A stretch of DNA of 64,000 nucleotides from Sanderia malayensis (taxonomy: Eukaryota; Cnidaria; Scyphozoa; Semaeostomeae; Pelagiidae). Below the pieces are notes generated by a model that saw only the letters and a list, made by a program, of their open reading frames with translations, did no database searches and was not told the origin of the DNA. Where the stretch lies: NCBI GenBank assembly GCA_013076295.1, contig RQOL01000616.1, positions 5,608,392-5,672,391 of the forward strand. Reading direction: 5' to 3'. Shown here one piece after another: positions 34,706 to 47,269 of the stretch (positions are counted from its first letter, which is position 1; the number at the start of each line of letters is the position of its first letter). A program made the position numbers and the translations under genes.

Positions 34706-36445
34706 TCAAAACTCGAACAGCTCACTGTGGAAGTCGAACGAAACACCATTTCTGGAGTAGGAATTCGAAAATTTCATCACATCAGATACGAGTCGAGATG
34801 GACCGCAGGACAACACAGCAACCCTGTTTTCCTTGTTGGCTAGCGCTTCTGCATTAACTTGAGCAAAGATTTGATCAAGTTTGGGCCTACCGAACTTCAA
34901 ACACGTCTGCAAATTGGGATGGATGTTGGCTGATTCATAATCTTGCGGCTCTCTCGCGCGTGTGAGGTAGAATTGGGCATCTAAAACACTTTCCTGCAAG
35001 TTCTCAGTCACAAGGTCCGGCGAGAAGGAATACGGCAAGGTGTGGGGGATGTTGGTGCCAAAATACTGCCTGTCGTAGTCGAGAATCGAAGACACCATGA
35101 AAGCATCACGCACTGACCAGATGAAAAAAATACGATGAAGGGGACGGCCACGTTTGTACTGGCTGATCAGATCATTGCAAATGGACTGCATGGGTGTAAT
35201 GCCAATGCCACCTGACACGAATAGAAAGGTTTTGTATTTGTCACCATCAACATCCACAGAGGGCTGGCCATAGGGACCATCGATAAAAATTGTCATCTCT
35301 TGAGAACTGGCAACGTTGTAGAGTCGCTTTGTCCAATCACCCAGCACACGAATGTGCAAATGGACTTCGTCGTGGTGCGGAGAGGAGGAGATGCTGAATG
35401 GATGCCACTCGAACAGCGATACCTTCGGAAGACACAGGAAAATATACTGACCACTCTTGTATTTGAAATTCTTTTTCTTGAACGTCAGCCTGATGATGTC
35501 AGCAGGCAATTTGACGGCCATGGCTGTGGTAGAGTTGGACCTATTTCTCCAGAGAATCACGCAACGGAACAGAACATCGACGGCCCAAATTCCGGCTCCG
35601 ATCATAACAGCACCAGCTTCGTGTATCAAAGCAAGAACAATCACACCGATGAAAAGCAGCCAATGAAATTTGAGGAATACTTCAAAGATTACACGCCTGA
35701 TAGGAAAGAAGGAGAAAACAACGAGTGCCCCCATCAATGACGTAAGAATAATCCCAGAAGTAACTTCCGAAGAGTCGCCATTTCGTGCAATGACGCCATG
35801 GTATACGCCACTCGCAACACTCAACAACGCCAACCACTTGTGCCATTTCAGAACCCGCTCGAACGGCACGCCAAAGAGGAACGTGAAAACAGAATTTCGA
35901 CTTGCAAAAACAAAAGTCAACAATAGTGGAATGATGGCGGCACCCCCTGTCGATTCTTCGTCACAGCATGTAGCACCAGCCGGCACAGCACTTGCTATCA
36001 AGCAGACAAAGAACATGATTATCTCACCGATACAGATATCAAGGAAGACGTTCTTCTGGAAGGCCTGCACCCACATCCAACGAAACTTGTAATACACAGG
36101 AGGCACGAAAAAAGTGACGGGCATCTCCAGGCCGGCATCTTCGTATGGTTGCCATCTTTTGCCACTGAATCCTTGTTCTGCCTCTTCCACTTTTTGTTTC
36201 TCCATCACCCCACCTCCAATGTTGACATTTTCAAATTCCTTTGAAGAGCTGTCTTTTGGTTGCAAACGAAGCGTGACAACGTTGGCTTCTTGTTTTTTCT
36301 CGTCGTTACCACCGTGGCTTGTCGAGTGAGGCATCACAACATCCACATGGTAGTCGTCTGTATTTTTATTCGCATCGGTTGGATAAACGCCCCCATCTAC
36401 ATCAGCTTCTGCCTGTGGTCCGTCTACTCTCGTGCCGTCGTCCAT
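34706..36445 (-). CDS. NADPH oxidase/ferric reductase-like flavocytochrome, intronless
   Basis: Single-exon 579-aa membrane oxidoreductase. Known relatives (NOX, FRE) pass electrons from NADPH via FAD and two hemes across a membrane to oxygen or ferric iron. Residues 1-110 are hydrophilic with no EF-hand. About six membrane segments lie between 133 and 298. Heme-ligand pairs are visible as H202/H216 and H261/H275, each with 13 residues between, as in this superfamily. FAD binding is marked by WHPFSISSSP (347-356) and NADPH binding by GPYGQ (390-394), VSGGIGITP (410-418) and SCGPSRLV (546-553). The C-terminus ends in an aromatic residue, as NOX proteins do. All other large genes here except one carrier have introns, so retroposition or horizontal origin is possible. 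Product (superoxide or reduced iron) cannot be decided. Confidence 0.9.
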   Translation of the reverse strand: MDDGTRVDGPQAEADVDGGVYPTDANKNTDDYHVDVVMPHSTSHGGNDEKKQEANVVTLRLQPKDSSSKEFENVNIGGGVMEKQKVEEAEQGFSGKRWQPYEDAGLEMPVTFFVPPVYYKFRWMWVQAFQKNVFLDICIGEIIMFFVCLIASAVPAGATCCDEESTGGAAIIPLLLTFVFASRNSVFTFLFGVPFERVLKWHKWLALLSVASGVYHGVIARNGDSSEVTSGIILTSLMGALVVFSFFPIRRVIFEVFLKFHWLLFIGVIVLALIHEAGAVMIGAGIWAVDVLFRCVILWRNRSNSTTAMAVKLPADIIRLTFKKKNFKYKSGQYIFLCLPKVSLFEWHPFSISSSPHHDEVHLHIRVLGDWTKRLYNVASSQEMTIFIDGPYGQPSVDVDGDKYKTFLFVSGGIGITPMQSICNDLISQYKRGRPLHRIFFIWSVRDAFMVSSILDYDRQYFGTNIPHTLPYSFSPDLVTENLQESVLDAQFYLTRAREPQDYESANIHPNLQTCLKFGRPKLDQIFAQVNAEALANKENRVAVLSCGPSRLVSDVMKFSNSYSRNGVSFDFHSELFEF

Positions 36446-37189
36446 CTTGTCGATTTTATCGTTGTTTCTTTATCAACACTGAGAATTCAGAGAAGGACGA
36501 GTTATGATGGATGTTCAAACGCACGGAGTAAGATAAATGGGTGGGGCACACCCCAAAACTGGAACTAAACAAATGGAACATGGAAATGAATGTTGTGATT
36601 AAAGTTGGTAATAAGAAACAACAATTTGTGTGAAAAATATGCATAAAATGGGTGGGTAATCACGGCTCCTCAAACTCAAAGTTCATTGTTGTTGCAATTA
36701 GGCCGTCGTAAGCAAAACAAGAAAACTTCACCTTTCGACCTTCTCATCCGTGGGATGAGAAATCCCACGCAATAAAACAAATATTCTTTATAATTTCCTC
36801 AAAATATTGCCAATAATACCTTAACTGAAACTGCAACCAAGAAACAACGGTTTTAACAACAAGCTTTTCTTTGACAAAGATCAGCGGAGCCTTGGATATT
36901 CCAGATTCCCTCTTCGACCAAGCCAATATCATCAAAGTAAAGGTAATTAAAAGGAGTGGGTAGAAGAAAGCGAGAAAGCAGAGACTCGTTGCTATGCTAC
37001 AGCTCAGCAAACACATTGATTACAACTTGTCACGATCGCACTTTTGGTCAACGACATCCACAATTAGTTTATTTTTGAAAAAGCTTTTTGTTATGGGGAC
37101 TTTTTACTCCTGCTCAAAGTTCAACATAATTCGATTTTCGTGTCAGGTCAGCAAGGCCATATAACCATAGGTCATTTTCCAAAGCATAC

Positions 37190-37252
37190 CGTAGTGCTTC
37201 GATTAAACGCCCGGGGCCTTTATTCGAGGGGGCGTTTAATCAAAGCATTACG
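37190..37252. mobile_element. Short fold-back element, CGATTAAACGCCC arms
   Basis: CGTAGTGCTTCGATTAAACG at the left is followed by an inverted copy (GTTTAATCAAAGCATTACG) with two mismatches. The centre CCCGGGGCCTTTATTCGAGGG resembles that of the elements at about 50.0 kb and 57.06 kb, which suggests one loose family. No target duplication was seen. Confidence 0.5.
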
Positions 37253-37400
37253 ATAATACAAAACACCGCAGCTTTGTTAACCAAGCATGAAAGCCTGAAA
37301 GTCGTTCTGTAAAAACCATGTAGTTTCTAATTATAGTCTTAAACAATCAAAAATAAAATAAGAAGAAAGACATGTTGATGTAAATTCTCTCTGACTTCTG

Positions 37401-37434
37401 ATTGGTCAATCTGGATGCTTGACGCTGGCACGTG
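37401..37434. promoter_or_regulatory. Inverted CCAAT box and CACGTG E-box before the TBC1D start
   Basis: ATTGG (CCAAT on -) at 37401-37405 and CACGTG at 37429-37434, about 150-180 bases upstream of the ATG. Both are common core-promoter-proximal motifs; use is inferred. Confidence 0.35.
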
Positions 37435-37580
37435 TTTTACCTGTTTCCGGTTGACATCCTGAGTTTCAAGGAAGGTTTTGTGTCTCTCTTCTCTTTATCT
37501 GTTCTCTCTTGAATTGTCTCTGATATTATGTTGCATTTTTGACTGACATGGTTGCACTTTGTAAATAATATAAAAAAGAA

Positions 37581-40500
37581 ATGGCGGCACAGCCAAATAC
37601 ACCGAGAGTGCAGATCGAAATTGAAAATTCCGATCTTACAACAAACAAAACTGCAGATAATGTTGAATGTAAACCAATGCCTGTCTTTAAACTTACTTCA
37701 CTTGGGAAAACAATTGTCGACAGGCGATATTCAGTGCAAATTTTACAATGGGTCGTTCGCGAAATATCCCAAGCTGACAGATTCAGTCAAATCAGCGTGA
37801 ATTTATCGCTGGAAGAGGACGGATTGAGAATAGAAACAACAGAAGAATCGAGTGAACATTTATCGAAATTTTATAACTACGAACGAATTCTGAAATTGCC
37901 GAGACTCAAACACCAAGAAAGATGGTTGGCGTTTGTCACACTTGGTCAAACCGACACTGATCAATGCTGCTGTCATGCATTTGAATGCAAAGAAAAAGAA
38001 GCGGTAGGGAAAATTTTGTGAAAAATAGGTACCCAAATCAGATGCAGGACGCTGTTCGCATGTTGTAAATAATAATACCTTCTGTGTTCAGGCATTGAAG
38101 CGTCAAATCTAATTTATAAAGTAGGCCTTCTATCGTGCTTGTACGAATTTTTGAGGTCCGGGTTTTGCAAGCTTGTTGGATCGCGACTATTTGCCGAAAA
38201 GCTCCTGTTTATTACAGTGGAGCTGCAACAAGGCTTCTCCGGTTGCGGTACTTTGTTTTGAAATGTTGTCTTTTCACGCCTTATGGTGTGAAAACATATA
38301 AAAAGTCGTCCTAGTTTTTGCAGCTCACAAACGAAAGAACAAAACAAAACACGAGGTAAAACAAATCAAGCAATAACCTGTGTGTGAACACGCCACTCAA
38401 TTTTTGCCCGAAAGTCGTTATGAAAGCGAAACCCTAAAGTTATATAGTTTTCAACGTCATGTTTGTTAATACTGAGCTAAAATTAAGTACCACGTCTAGC
38501 CCGAAACATCGATTTTAGAGTCTATCGAAGCTCTGAATTATAATAATAGCTAGCCTTTACCATTGTGACAACAACGAAGCTCGAACTGGCTGGCAAAGAA
38601 TAAGGGCACCTTCAATGCAAATCATGAACTCCATGCACGTGAAGGGCGTGTTGAAGGCGTGCTGCCAACAATTTTTTGGAATTCTAAGCATTAATTTTAT
38701 TACCCTTTAATAATGGTGGCTGTCGTCATCAATCATTGAACTTGCTTTATGGCAATTAATAAAATTAATTAATAAGCAACTTGGTATGCAAACAAGTAAT
38801 TAGTTCTTTCTTTGTTCTGACTTGTTGCATCCGGATGAGAAGCTTTGATGTATTGTTTGGAATATCCTATCCTCCTCAGCTTTTTTTCCCGTGTGTTCCC
38901 ACAAACTCAAGTGGTATGCAAGATGCTATAGAATCCCCATCATGTGGATGTTATCCAAATGAATGACAGATAAATAACAGAATGTCAACATTGTTGTTTT
39001 CTAGAAGTTGGAAATTCTGAAGCACTTGAAGTCAAAAATCATGGAAAATCAAAATACCAACCCAACAGACACTCCACAGAAGAAGCTTGCTCCTGCAGTG
39101 CAAACAATCAAATCAAATCACAGAAGAAATCTTTCATATGGTGGTTCAGCTCCTCAAACACACGATGATGCTGTTCACAGGTTCTCAATCTTTTATGTTG
39201 GAAAAGTGACCATTTCCCAAGCCAAAGCCCCTCCGCATTTTTTGGATGAGATTATAAAGCAAATTAAGATTCAAGAGGCTCAAAATCACGATAAAAGAGA
39301 AAGAGCTAAAGGCCATCTAAAAAATAAAAGTACAGAAAAATTGATAGATGACAACAAGCAGGCATTAAATGGCAGAGCCATGTCTAAAAGCCAAGGTAAG
39401 AAAACCTTTCTACTGGAACAATGAACAGGGCACATGGTCAATTGGTGCTACTGACTGCTCTATTTGATTTCTAAAGCTTGTATAGTTGAATATATATAAG
39501 AACATAGAGTAGGGGCAAGAAAGTAGACTTAGTTCTCTTAGTTTTTTGCTTCTACTCTATTATTGCTCTGTACTTCTGTACATTGAGCACTGTGATGTCA
39601 GTATATTACCATCTATAGATATATGAGAGCATATCAATGTTTATGATTTTAGGAAGATACCAAACAAATGGTACTAATGGTACAGTTGAAAAGAGGTTGA
39701 GGTCTGCTAGTGATGGCGATGAACGTTGCCCCATCACTATCAATGGCGGTCAAGATAACAGGAGGGTTGTGAACAGTGACGATCAAAGACTTGCTGAATT
39801 CCAGGATGCTATTTCTGCCAGAGTTGTAACTTTCCAGATTTCAATGTCCTCATTGATGCTCTTCAGTGCTGGCAACAAGCAGCTATTATTGGAGAAGAAG
39901 ATCAGAGAGATTTCCTTTTGTACAAAGGTTTGTCTGAAAGTCAGCTTCGTTGTTATTGCAGAGACTGTTATCAGCGTTGCATTTGCTGAGGCAACTTTCA
40001 CCTCAACGGACTGAAGAAATTTTGTATTTTGGCTTTGCGAACATGCTTATTGTTTCAATAACTAATACCTCTTTACTGCTAATGAAACAGTATTCCATAT
40101 CTATGATATAACTAGAAAATGGCATACCCTCACTGGTATAATAGGGCATTATGCATGCACGAAAGCACCATTTTACAGCCCCTATTATTTTCCATTTATA
40201 GGCTCATCAAAGAATTGACCACTTTGGGTTTATTTGTCGTGAGAAGAACAACCATGTCCTCTATCTTTTTCAAGGAGAGTCGGAAAATATGGTAGAAATT
40301 AATCATTTTGCTACATATAATGTCACTCTATTTCATAGTATTTGGCATACATAACTTATAACCATAAACATCAGTAATGGCTGATCATTAACTGAGCCTT
40401 GTGCAGTTTGATTTGTTTCAGCTTCACTGGTTTCTTTGATTTTATTTTTCTAGGTTGATACAATAATGAGAGCAATGAAGCAGGCATTCAATGATGCTTT

Positions 40501-43500
40501 GCAAGCCTCAGCTCATTTAAATCTCTGTGACTCGTGTCCCATTCAGCAGCTTAGTAAAATGCTGACAAAACTTGAAGGTAACTGATATTACAAGGCTGTT
40601 TTGCTCAATGAAGTTTAGGTCTGGATAATTAAAAGCTCTAGTTAATAATGCTATTTTAGTGCAGTTATAGTTGGAAGTTTTCTGTAAATGGATTTTTAGA
40701 TAATGGCATACTTTGAAATATATCAAACTTATTTTTTCGAATCAACTTTGAAATAGCTTTGAGGTTGCTTGTGTGGTGATAAGCATCGTTTAGATCAGTT
40801 TATTTTGATGTGTTTCATCTGGGCTGGTTTTGGATGGTAGATCTTATTGTGAATTCATATGTCTATCTATCAATACATGACACAAATCTACAAATTGTGT
40901 TAAAAATATGTGTGCATTTATAGGCAAGGGTGGTCAATATCTGAGATAGAGCATAATATAGACAGAGTTTTTACACAGAGAGTAAACAAGATCTGCAACT
41001 GAAACTGTCACGTTTTCGCAATTATCAGATATGTATATGGGTATATATATGTAAAGAACATATTTTCTTAATTTTCAGGGGCGCCCATTTCTGAACAGCA
41101 AGCATGCTTGCAAGAGCATTTGCAAGGACTGACCGACCCTGAGTACCATTTCTTCATGAACAGATACAACGTGAGTTTTTATATATCTTCGCTTCATCTT
41201 AATTTCATTTGTTGTCACACATGCATATGTCGTAAATAGCGACAGGTCTCCTATTGTTTATTCAACTTCGGTTGAATTAGATTGACGTGACGGACTCTTC
41301 ACCTAACGATGCATACGAATAGCACGCAATACATATAAACAGAGGTCTCAGTCGTGCGTGCGAACACAACTTGCGGGTGTACAAATTAAGCTTATGTATT
41401 TTGCTATTAATTGAAACCTGCTGCTTTTCAATCGTGTCGGAGAATGCAGTGAAGCGAGAAATAGCGAATTGCTTTTAATTGGACCTTAAGCATACACGTA
41501 TTTTGCTTTTTTTACCATTATTTGACGAGCACCTTGAATGATTGTTTACTGAGCCTGCTAGATTTAGATGAAGCGACTGCAAGTTCTGACGAGAGATGTG
41601 ATTCTGACGGCACACTTGACTTCTATCCCTCCATGGTCTGGTCTGGTCTGGCTTAAACTCCATCCGAAGGCTCTATTGTTAAAGAAGCTGTAAATATGAC
41701 AAATCTTTAACAACGAATCAGCGTAATATCTCAAACAAATCTTCCAGCCAAGACAGCTGTGTTAAGGATAAGACAAACTGTTGTGATCTATGCCATTGTG
41801 TTTGAGATTTGAATTAGAGATTTATGGTCGTGAGATTCAGAGTGATACCCCTTTGAAACTGTGTTGCGTCTTTTGTAACCTTTAAGCCGTCCTATTCATT
41901 GGCGGTCTATCCAGGATTCGTCTAGTTGAGTCATGCTTTTATGCTGTCTTAGAAGCAGGCAAATAAGTCATCGAAAAACACCGAACGTAGGCAAGAAACG
42001 CTTCATTCATGGATTGACTTAAGTAAGGGGAAATCCTCGGCAAACATTCAAGCCACGAGCGTCATATATCTCTTCGAATATACGCAGAAAATTTCGTTTT
42101 ATGATTTTTAATGTTGCAGTATGATACGACAACATTAAAAATGAGATAACATAGTGTATTTTATCGCACTCAATTGTAGTTGCAGTACTGATACACTGTG
42201 TTGCTTAAATTAGCACTTTGAATTACATTAAATCAGCAAATTAAGTTACAAAGGAAATAATGTATGTAATGGAGTCATTACTGCTCTGATCAGCTTGACT
42301 TTATGTCTCGACCCTTTGGTAGACTTGCTACACAGTTCCAGTATAGCTCACAACAAAAACAACCACTCGTGTCCTCCTCCGCAGCCGCAAAGCCTGGGCA
42401 TTGTCTAGCGAAGCTAGCCCTTTGGTACCCTGTAGCTGGACTTGTTTTTCAAACATGGAATCTTTTCAATTAGCCACTGTTTGTGGCCACGTTGAATCCA
42501 CTGGGTGATTTTGTGCACTGACCAATGACTGACAAGACGTCACAGTCTATTGTTAATAATCGACCTCGATTGCAAAACAGCAGTTGGTGGAGGATTGTGT
42601 TGTGTGGAATATCTCTGACAGTTTCTATTGTCGTTCTTCAGACAACAAACTGGTACCTGTTTACTGGCATCGCAATCATAGCACTGTTTGAATACTGCGA
42701 ATAGAAATGTTCAGTTTTTTTATTGCGAATTTCATGTTTAATTGCTTCCAATTGCTGGCAATTTTGCCACAAAAAGGACCCTCGCTAGTTCAAGTTTTAA
42801 ATATTTAATTCCTCGCTGGATGTGTTCTAGAAATTGTGAAAAATTTGTCGATGCTTTTTTCAGGAAAACATTAAAATTAGTGAATATTCATGATACAGAA
42901 AATACAAATGAGATGCAACTATTCTGTGCCATTTCGCATTAAGCATTGCAAACTGATTAGTAAAAGAATTTTGTGTACCAATTTTTTTTTAGATTTAGCA
43001 AGCGGATTTGTTTTTTCTAGATGCATTGACCAGTTCTATACTGTTGTGTAGTTTTATACACTTGCAGAATTAAACATCGTGTCTCTATACCGTCATATCA
43101 TTCTATCGGGTTATTATAATGTTCGGAGTGTAGCGTGGTTTGACAGAGTACTATTCATGCCAAGGACTGGTGGCGAATCCTTTATTCCATCTTGAGACTC
43201 GAGTAAAACACGTGTATCTCATCACCCATTGCATTACGTCATGCTAATCACGTGTCATTGCTGTGGAAGAAATGGTCTGAAACTCCATCAGATCACCACG
43301 TGATTGAAGCTTGAATGACGTACGTGTCTAGTACAGAGGTCTGGTTACAGATTCAATTAAGGTGAAGGGCCCTGGGTTTGGCCACATGACGAAAGCAGGT
43401 GTTTGAAAGTGTGGATTGCAAATGATTGGAGAATGTGCGATTTGTTTATTGATTGTATTTACATTAAGCAACCGTTTCCTTGTACCTTTCCGGGGCTGTT

Positions 43501-46500
43501 AAGTGTTTGAATTATTTTCTGAGCCTCTACTACTGACCCTCTACTAATGACGATATGATCACATCAACACACAGAAACCAGTACACAAACTAAGATACAC
43601 TTTTTTTGCAGCATTGATCAGTAGTGACGTAGATAGCAGTACAACAGCAGGAGTGATGTGATATATTGCCTTGTGGATAAACATGGATCATATTTTCATA
43701 TCCAAAATATTGTGTATACAGTATTTCATTTAATTTCATTTATCACATGAGTTGCAAATGTCTTCAACGTTAGTGATCATATTTTTTTAAATTCCAGTCC
43801 AAAAATCTCGAGGTTGACAGTGAGAAAATCGCCCTGGTTATTTATCTTCTACGGGCCGTGTACGACCAAAGACAAAAAGTTCATCAACATAATTATCAAG
43901 GAATGCATGTGTCTGTAAGATTCATACTGATTGTTTCATTAGAATTTTATTTGAATCTCGTCACGTCCTTGACCATATGAAGAGATTTTAGGTAAAATGT
44001 TCACTTTTTTATTGTATTCTGGTGTCATAATATTGAGACTCTAGCTATACGTGAATCTGAGCATCTTGATATTTTAAAGTTAGCACGTAGCGTAATGAAA
44101 ACTCATTGCATTATGGCAAGGCGAAAGGTAAACACCAAGTAAGAATGTTGATGCTGGACAGCCATTTCAACAACGATGGCTGTTATAAATTTGGGTCTAA
44201 AGCTGGTTTGGTGTAAACTCTTACCAAAAGATATTCTGCCCATTCGTTCGCCGACCTCGGAAGGGTTGACAACTGGGTTGGCTGACACGTTGTAGTTCGT
44301 AGTTTCGACCTTACGTGGGTTTTAAAGCCAGCGAAGACATGCCCCTCAAAGGATCGAATCCAGCGCCCTAATCACAGACTACACCACCGTGTATTGACCA
44401 CTTATAATGTCATTTTACCAAACAATTAATAATGAAAATAATTTTCGTATTTTTAGACTGGTGGACATCAAGCTGGGTTGGAAGAAAGGGAACGCTCTCG
44501 TAGCACATTCTTCGAAAAGGCCAAAAAATCATTCACGAGTTCATTTGATAACTTGTTGATGCGAAGGGTAAGACTCCGTTTTATTCTCTTCCATCTCTCT
44601 GTTGATAGTTTTCTCTGAGCTCCTCGTGACTCTTCTCCTAACTGTTTATCCTATGTGATTAATTTCCAGCAAAGATCCAAAACCTGCTTACACGGTGAGC
44701 CTTTATCTGTGGATACTGTGGAATCAAACACGGTAAGAAATGGCCTATTGCAGCCGCAATATTACTCCGATAATTTTAACCCCCGAAAACTCAAACTCTT
44801 GTCAGGTTGAGCCATTTTTTTGCCCATAGTGGTTCATGTTATTAAAAGTATATTGCATGTTCCATCCCGTTTATTATTTATTTCTATCTGAAAACCCAAG
44901 GCGAGTCTATCTTTTTGTTTCTTATTTATTTTTTTATTTTTTTTTCAGTTTTTGTCTGATTCCAAGAAGTGTTTGTCTCCGAATTTATCGCGATCGTCAA
45001 GTGAAGATAATTTCTTAGACAAGGAGAGACAGCGCAGTCGAACTTTCAACAGCTGTCCCCCAACACCGGAGTTCCACAGTCAAACGAAGTTCGTAATTCC
45101 TGAAAACGAAGCAGAAACAAAGCCAGATGCAACTAAGCAAAATGACGAAAAAGCAAAAGAGAATGGAGAGATAGCAGCTGATGTATTGAAAATGAAAAAA
45201 TTTGCAAGGCAAGGATCGTGGAGACAAGTACGCAATTTTTTAAATCACTTTTATTCCTATCATTCCCATTCCACTATTCCACTCTTTGATTGTCCTGTTC
45301 CAATATTCAAATGTTTCATTCCATTTAGTCAGATTTCATATTTCATGCTTGTTTTCCGTATCTAATTTGAACACTTTTTACACTAGCATTGCTTAATAAT
45401 AGTGCTGATGAATTTATCTTTAGTTCCGTTCAAGCGCTTCTTCTCCTGCCATTAGGCCTTGAGTTTTTCCGTTTCCTAACCTGCCCGGCCCAGGCTCATT
45501 GCATTGTGCCTTGTTGTATTATTATCCCATCCGCAGATATCCGCAAGTATTGAAGAATCATGTATTGTCCCCCTGTATTTTCTATTGTCAATATACAGTA
45601 CTTCATTTCCTTTTGTTGTTGTTTCACTACACGATTTCTCAGTCGTGTTTTCCTTATTTCGAGTCGTTGCGTGAGTTTCGTGATGATAAACATATATAGT
45701 GGGAAATTACACCGAAATAGAATATAACACGCAGTATGCGAGGATATAGGTTATGTGTATTACGCACTAAACAATCATCTTCGTCATGCGAGATATTCCT
45801 TTACTGTACACTGAAGCTTGGCTTCGCAGACAGGTATAGAATGGCAATGGATATTTTGCATCGTAAATTAATTGAGGATTTTAATTCTTGCTGATAATTT
45901 TTATTTTCAAACATATTTCATGCAGATAGTTTTTTATTCGAAACAACTCTTTGCTTTTATTCTGCTCTGTCGTCATTTTGTTGTCTTGCTTTCTTACTAA
46001 AAATCTCCCACGATTTTTCTTTCAATGTTATATGTTAGTTAATTGATTCTTTTTCTTTTCAGCAAATTTACAATACAGTAACAGTTGACGGTGAGTGGAT
46101 TTTATAAACTTTTCCCCATCTTATCACGCAGAATCTCTCTTTTCTTGGCCTATCACACTGATGTTAAACCATTGCCCCCTGAGAAGTCATTCATGAAATT
46201 AATTGCAATGATATAGATACGGACATTGATCGACTCCTTAGAAACTGTCTTATTATTTTGATTTATTACAAACCTCACTCCTGTTCGAACTGATATGTAG
46301 TTCACAATCCTTGCACACCGAACACCCGTACAAATGAATGAACTCGCGTTGTCCCAAACTAATTAAAGTCAATTAAAACGGGGGGACATGGTCAGAAATT
46401 GTTTTCCCATCGCTCGCGTTTGTGCATTATACCTTAAAAGGTTTTGATTGCGAGATGTTGGATGTAAGTGTTATCGTGACTCCCCCCACACCTTCGCATC

Positions 46501-47220
46501 TTGTTTCGCTGCCATGGGCTTTTTGAACGCTGTAGCCGCAGACCGTAACATCATCCCTTTTGTAAAGTCGCAGCTTGATAGCCTCTTACTCAAGATGATA
46601 ATCAATACATGTTGCTTGTTTACATCTTGACTGTTAACAAAGAAGGAGAGAGAGTTGGATTGATTGCATGTTGCAAACTGTTGTGTATGCATTACAATTT
46701 ACTAGACAACCACGATGACAAGACATTTCATTTTGTATTTTAAAAATAATAATAATACCGACTCGTTGAAGATTTGTGACACGAAGAGTTTTGGTGGTAA
46801 GACACTTTTATTGTATCCGACTTTTATTCTTCCTTGTTGCAGTCGTTCCTTCGTGCTATCGTGTTTGCATTGCCCTATTTTGCCAAAAGTCATTTCGATC
46901 CAACGAATGAATTTTTTGGGAGTTAAAAGAATTAATAATTATCGATGTAGTCTTTGATTGAAATTTAGTAGGAATTTTGATTGAAACAGTGAGTACGAAG
47001 TTTGAGCTCAAGTTTCATTTGAAGTGACCTTCATTTCAAGTATCCAAAATCCAATTTTCTCGTTTGTAATTCTCCGTAAACCGCTCCGTGGTTTATCGAG
47101 GTTAAAGTGTTATATATGACGTTTTAATGTACAATTTGCAATCACATTACGTTACCCAAAATATGTCCACAAATTTCAACCAACTAAGCGTACGCAATAT
47201 CTTTTAGGTCACAATAATTG

Positions 47221-47269
<49 letters not shown>

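Larger units (their letters stand above)
36446..37580. other. Divergent promoter region of oxidoreductase and TBC1D genes
   Basis: 1.1 kb head-to-head spacer. It holds a fold-back element at 37190-37252 and promoter motifs close to the TBC1D start. No ORF with support. Confidence 0.5.

Noticed and set aside
35300..36092. Long plus-strand ORFs antisense to the oxidoreductase
   Set aside because: Shadows of the well-supported 579-aa minus-strand gene.
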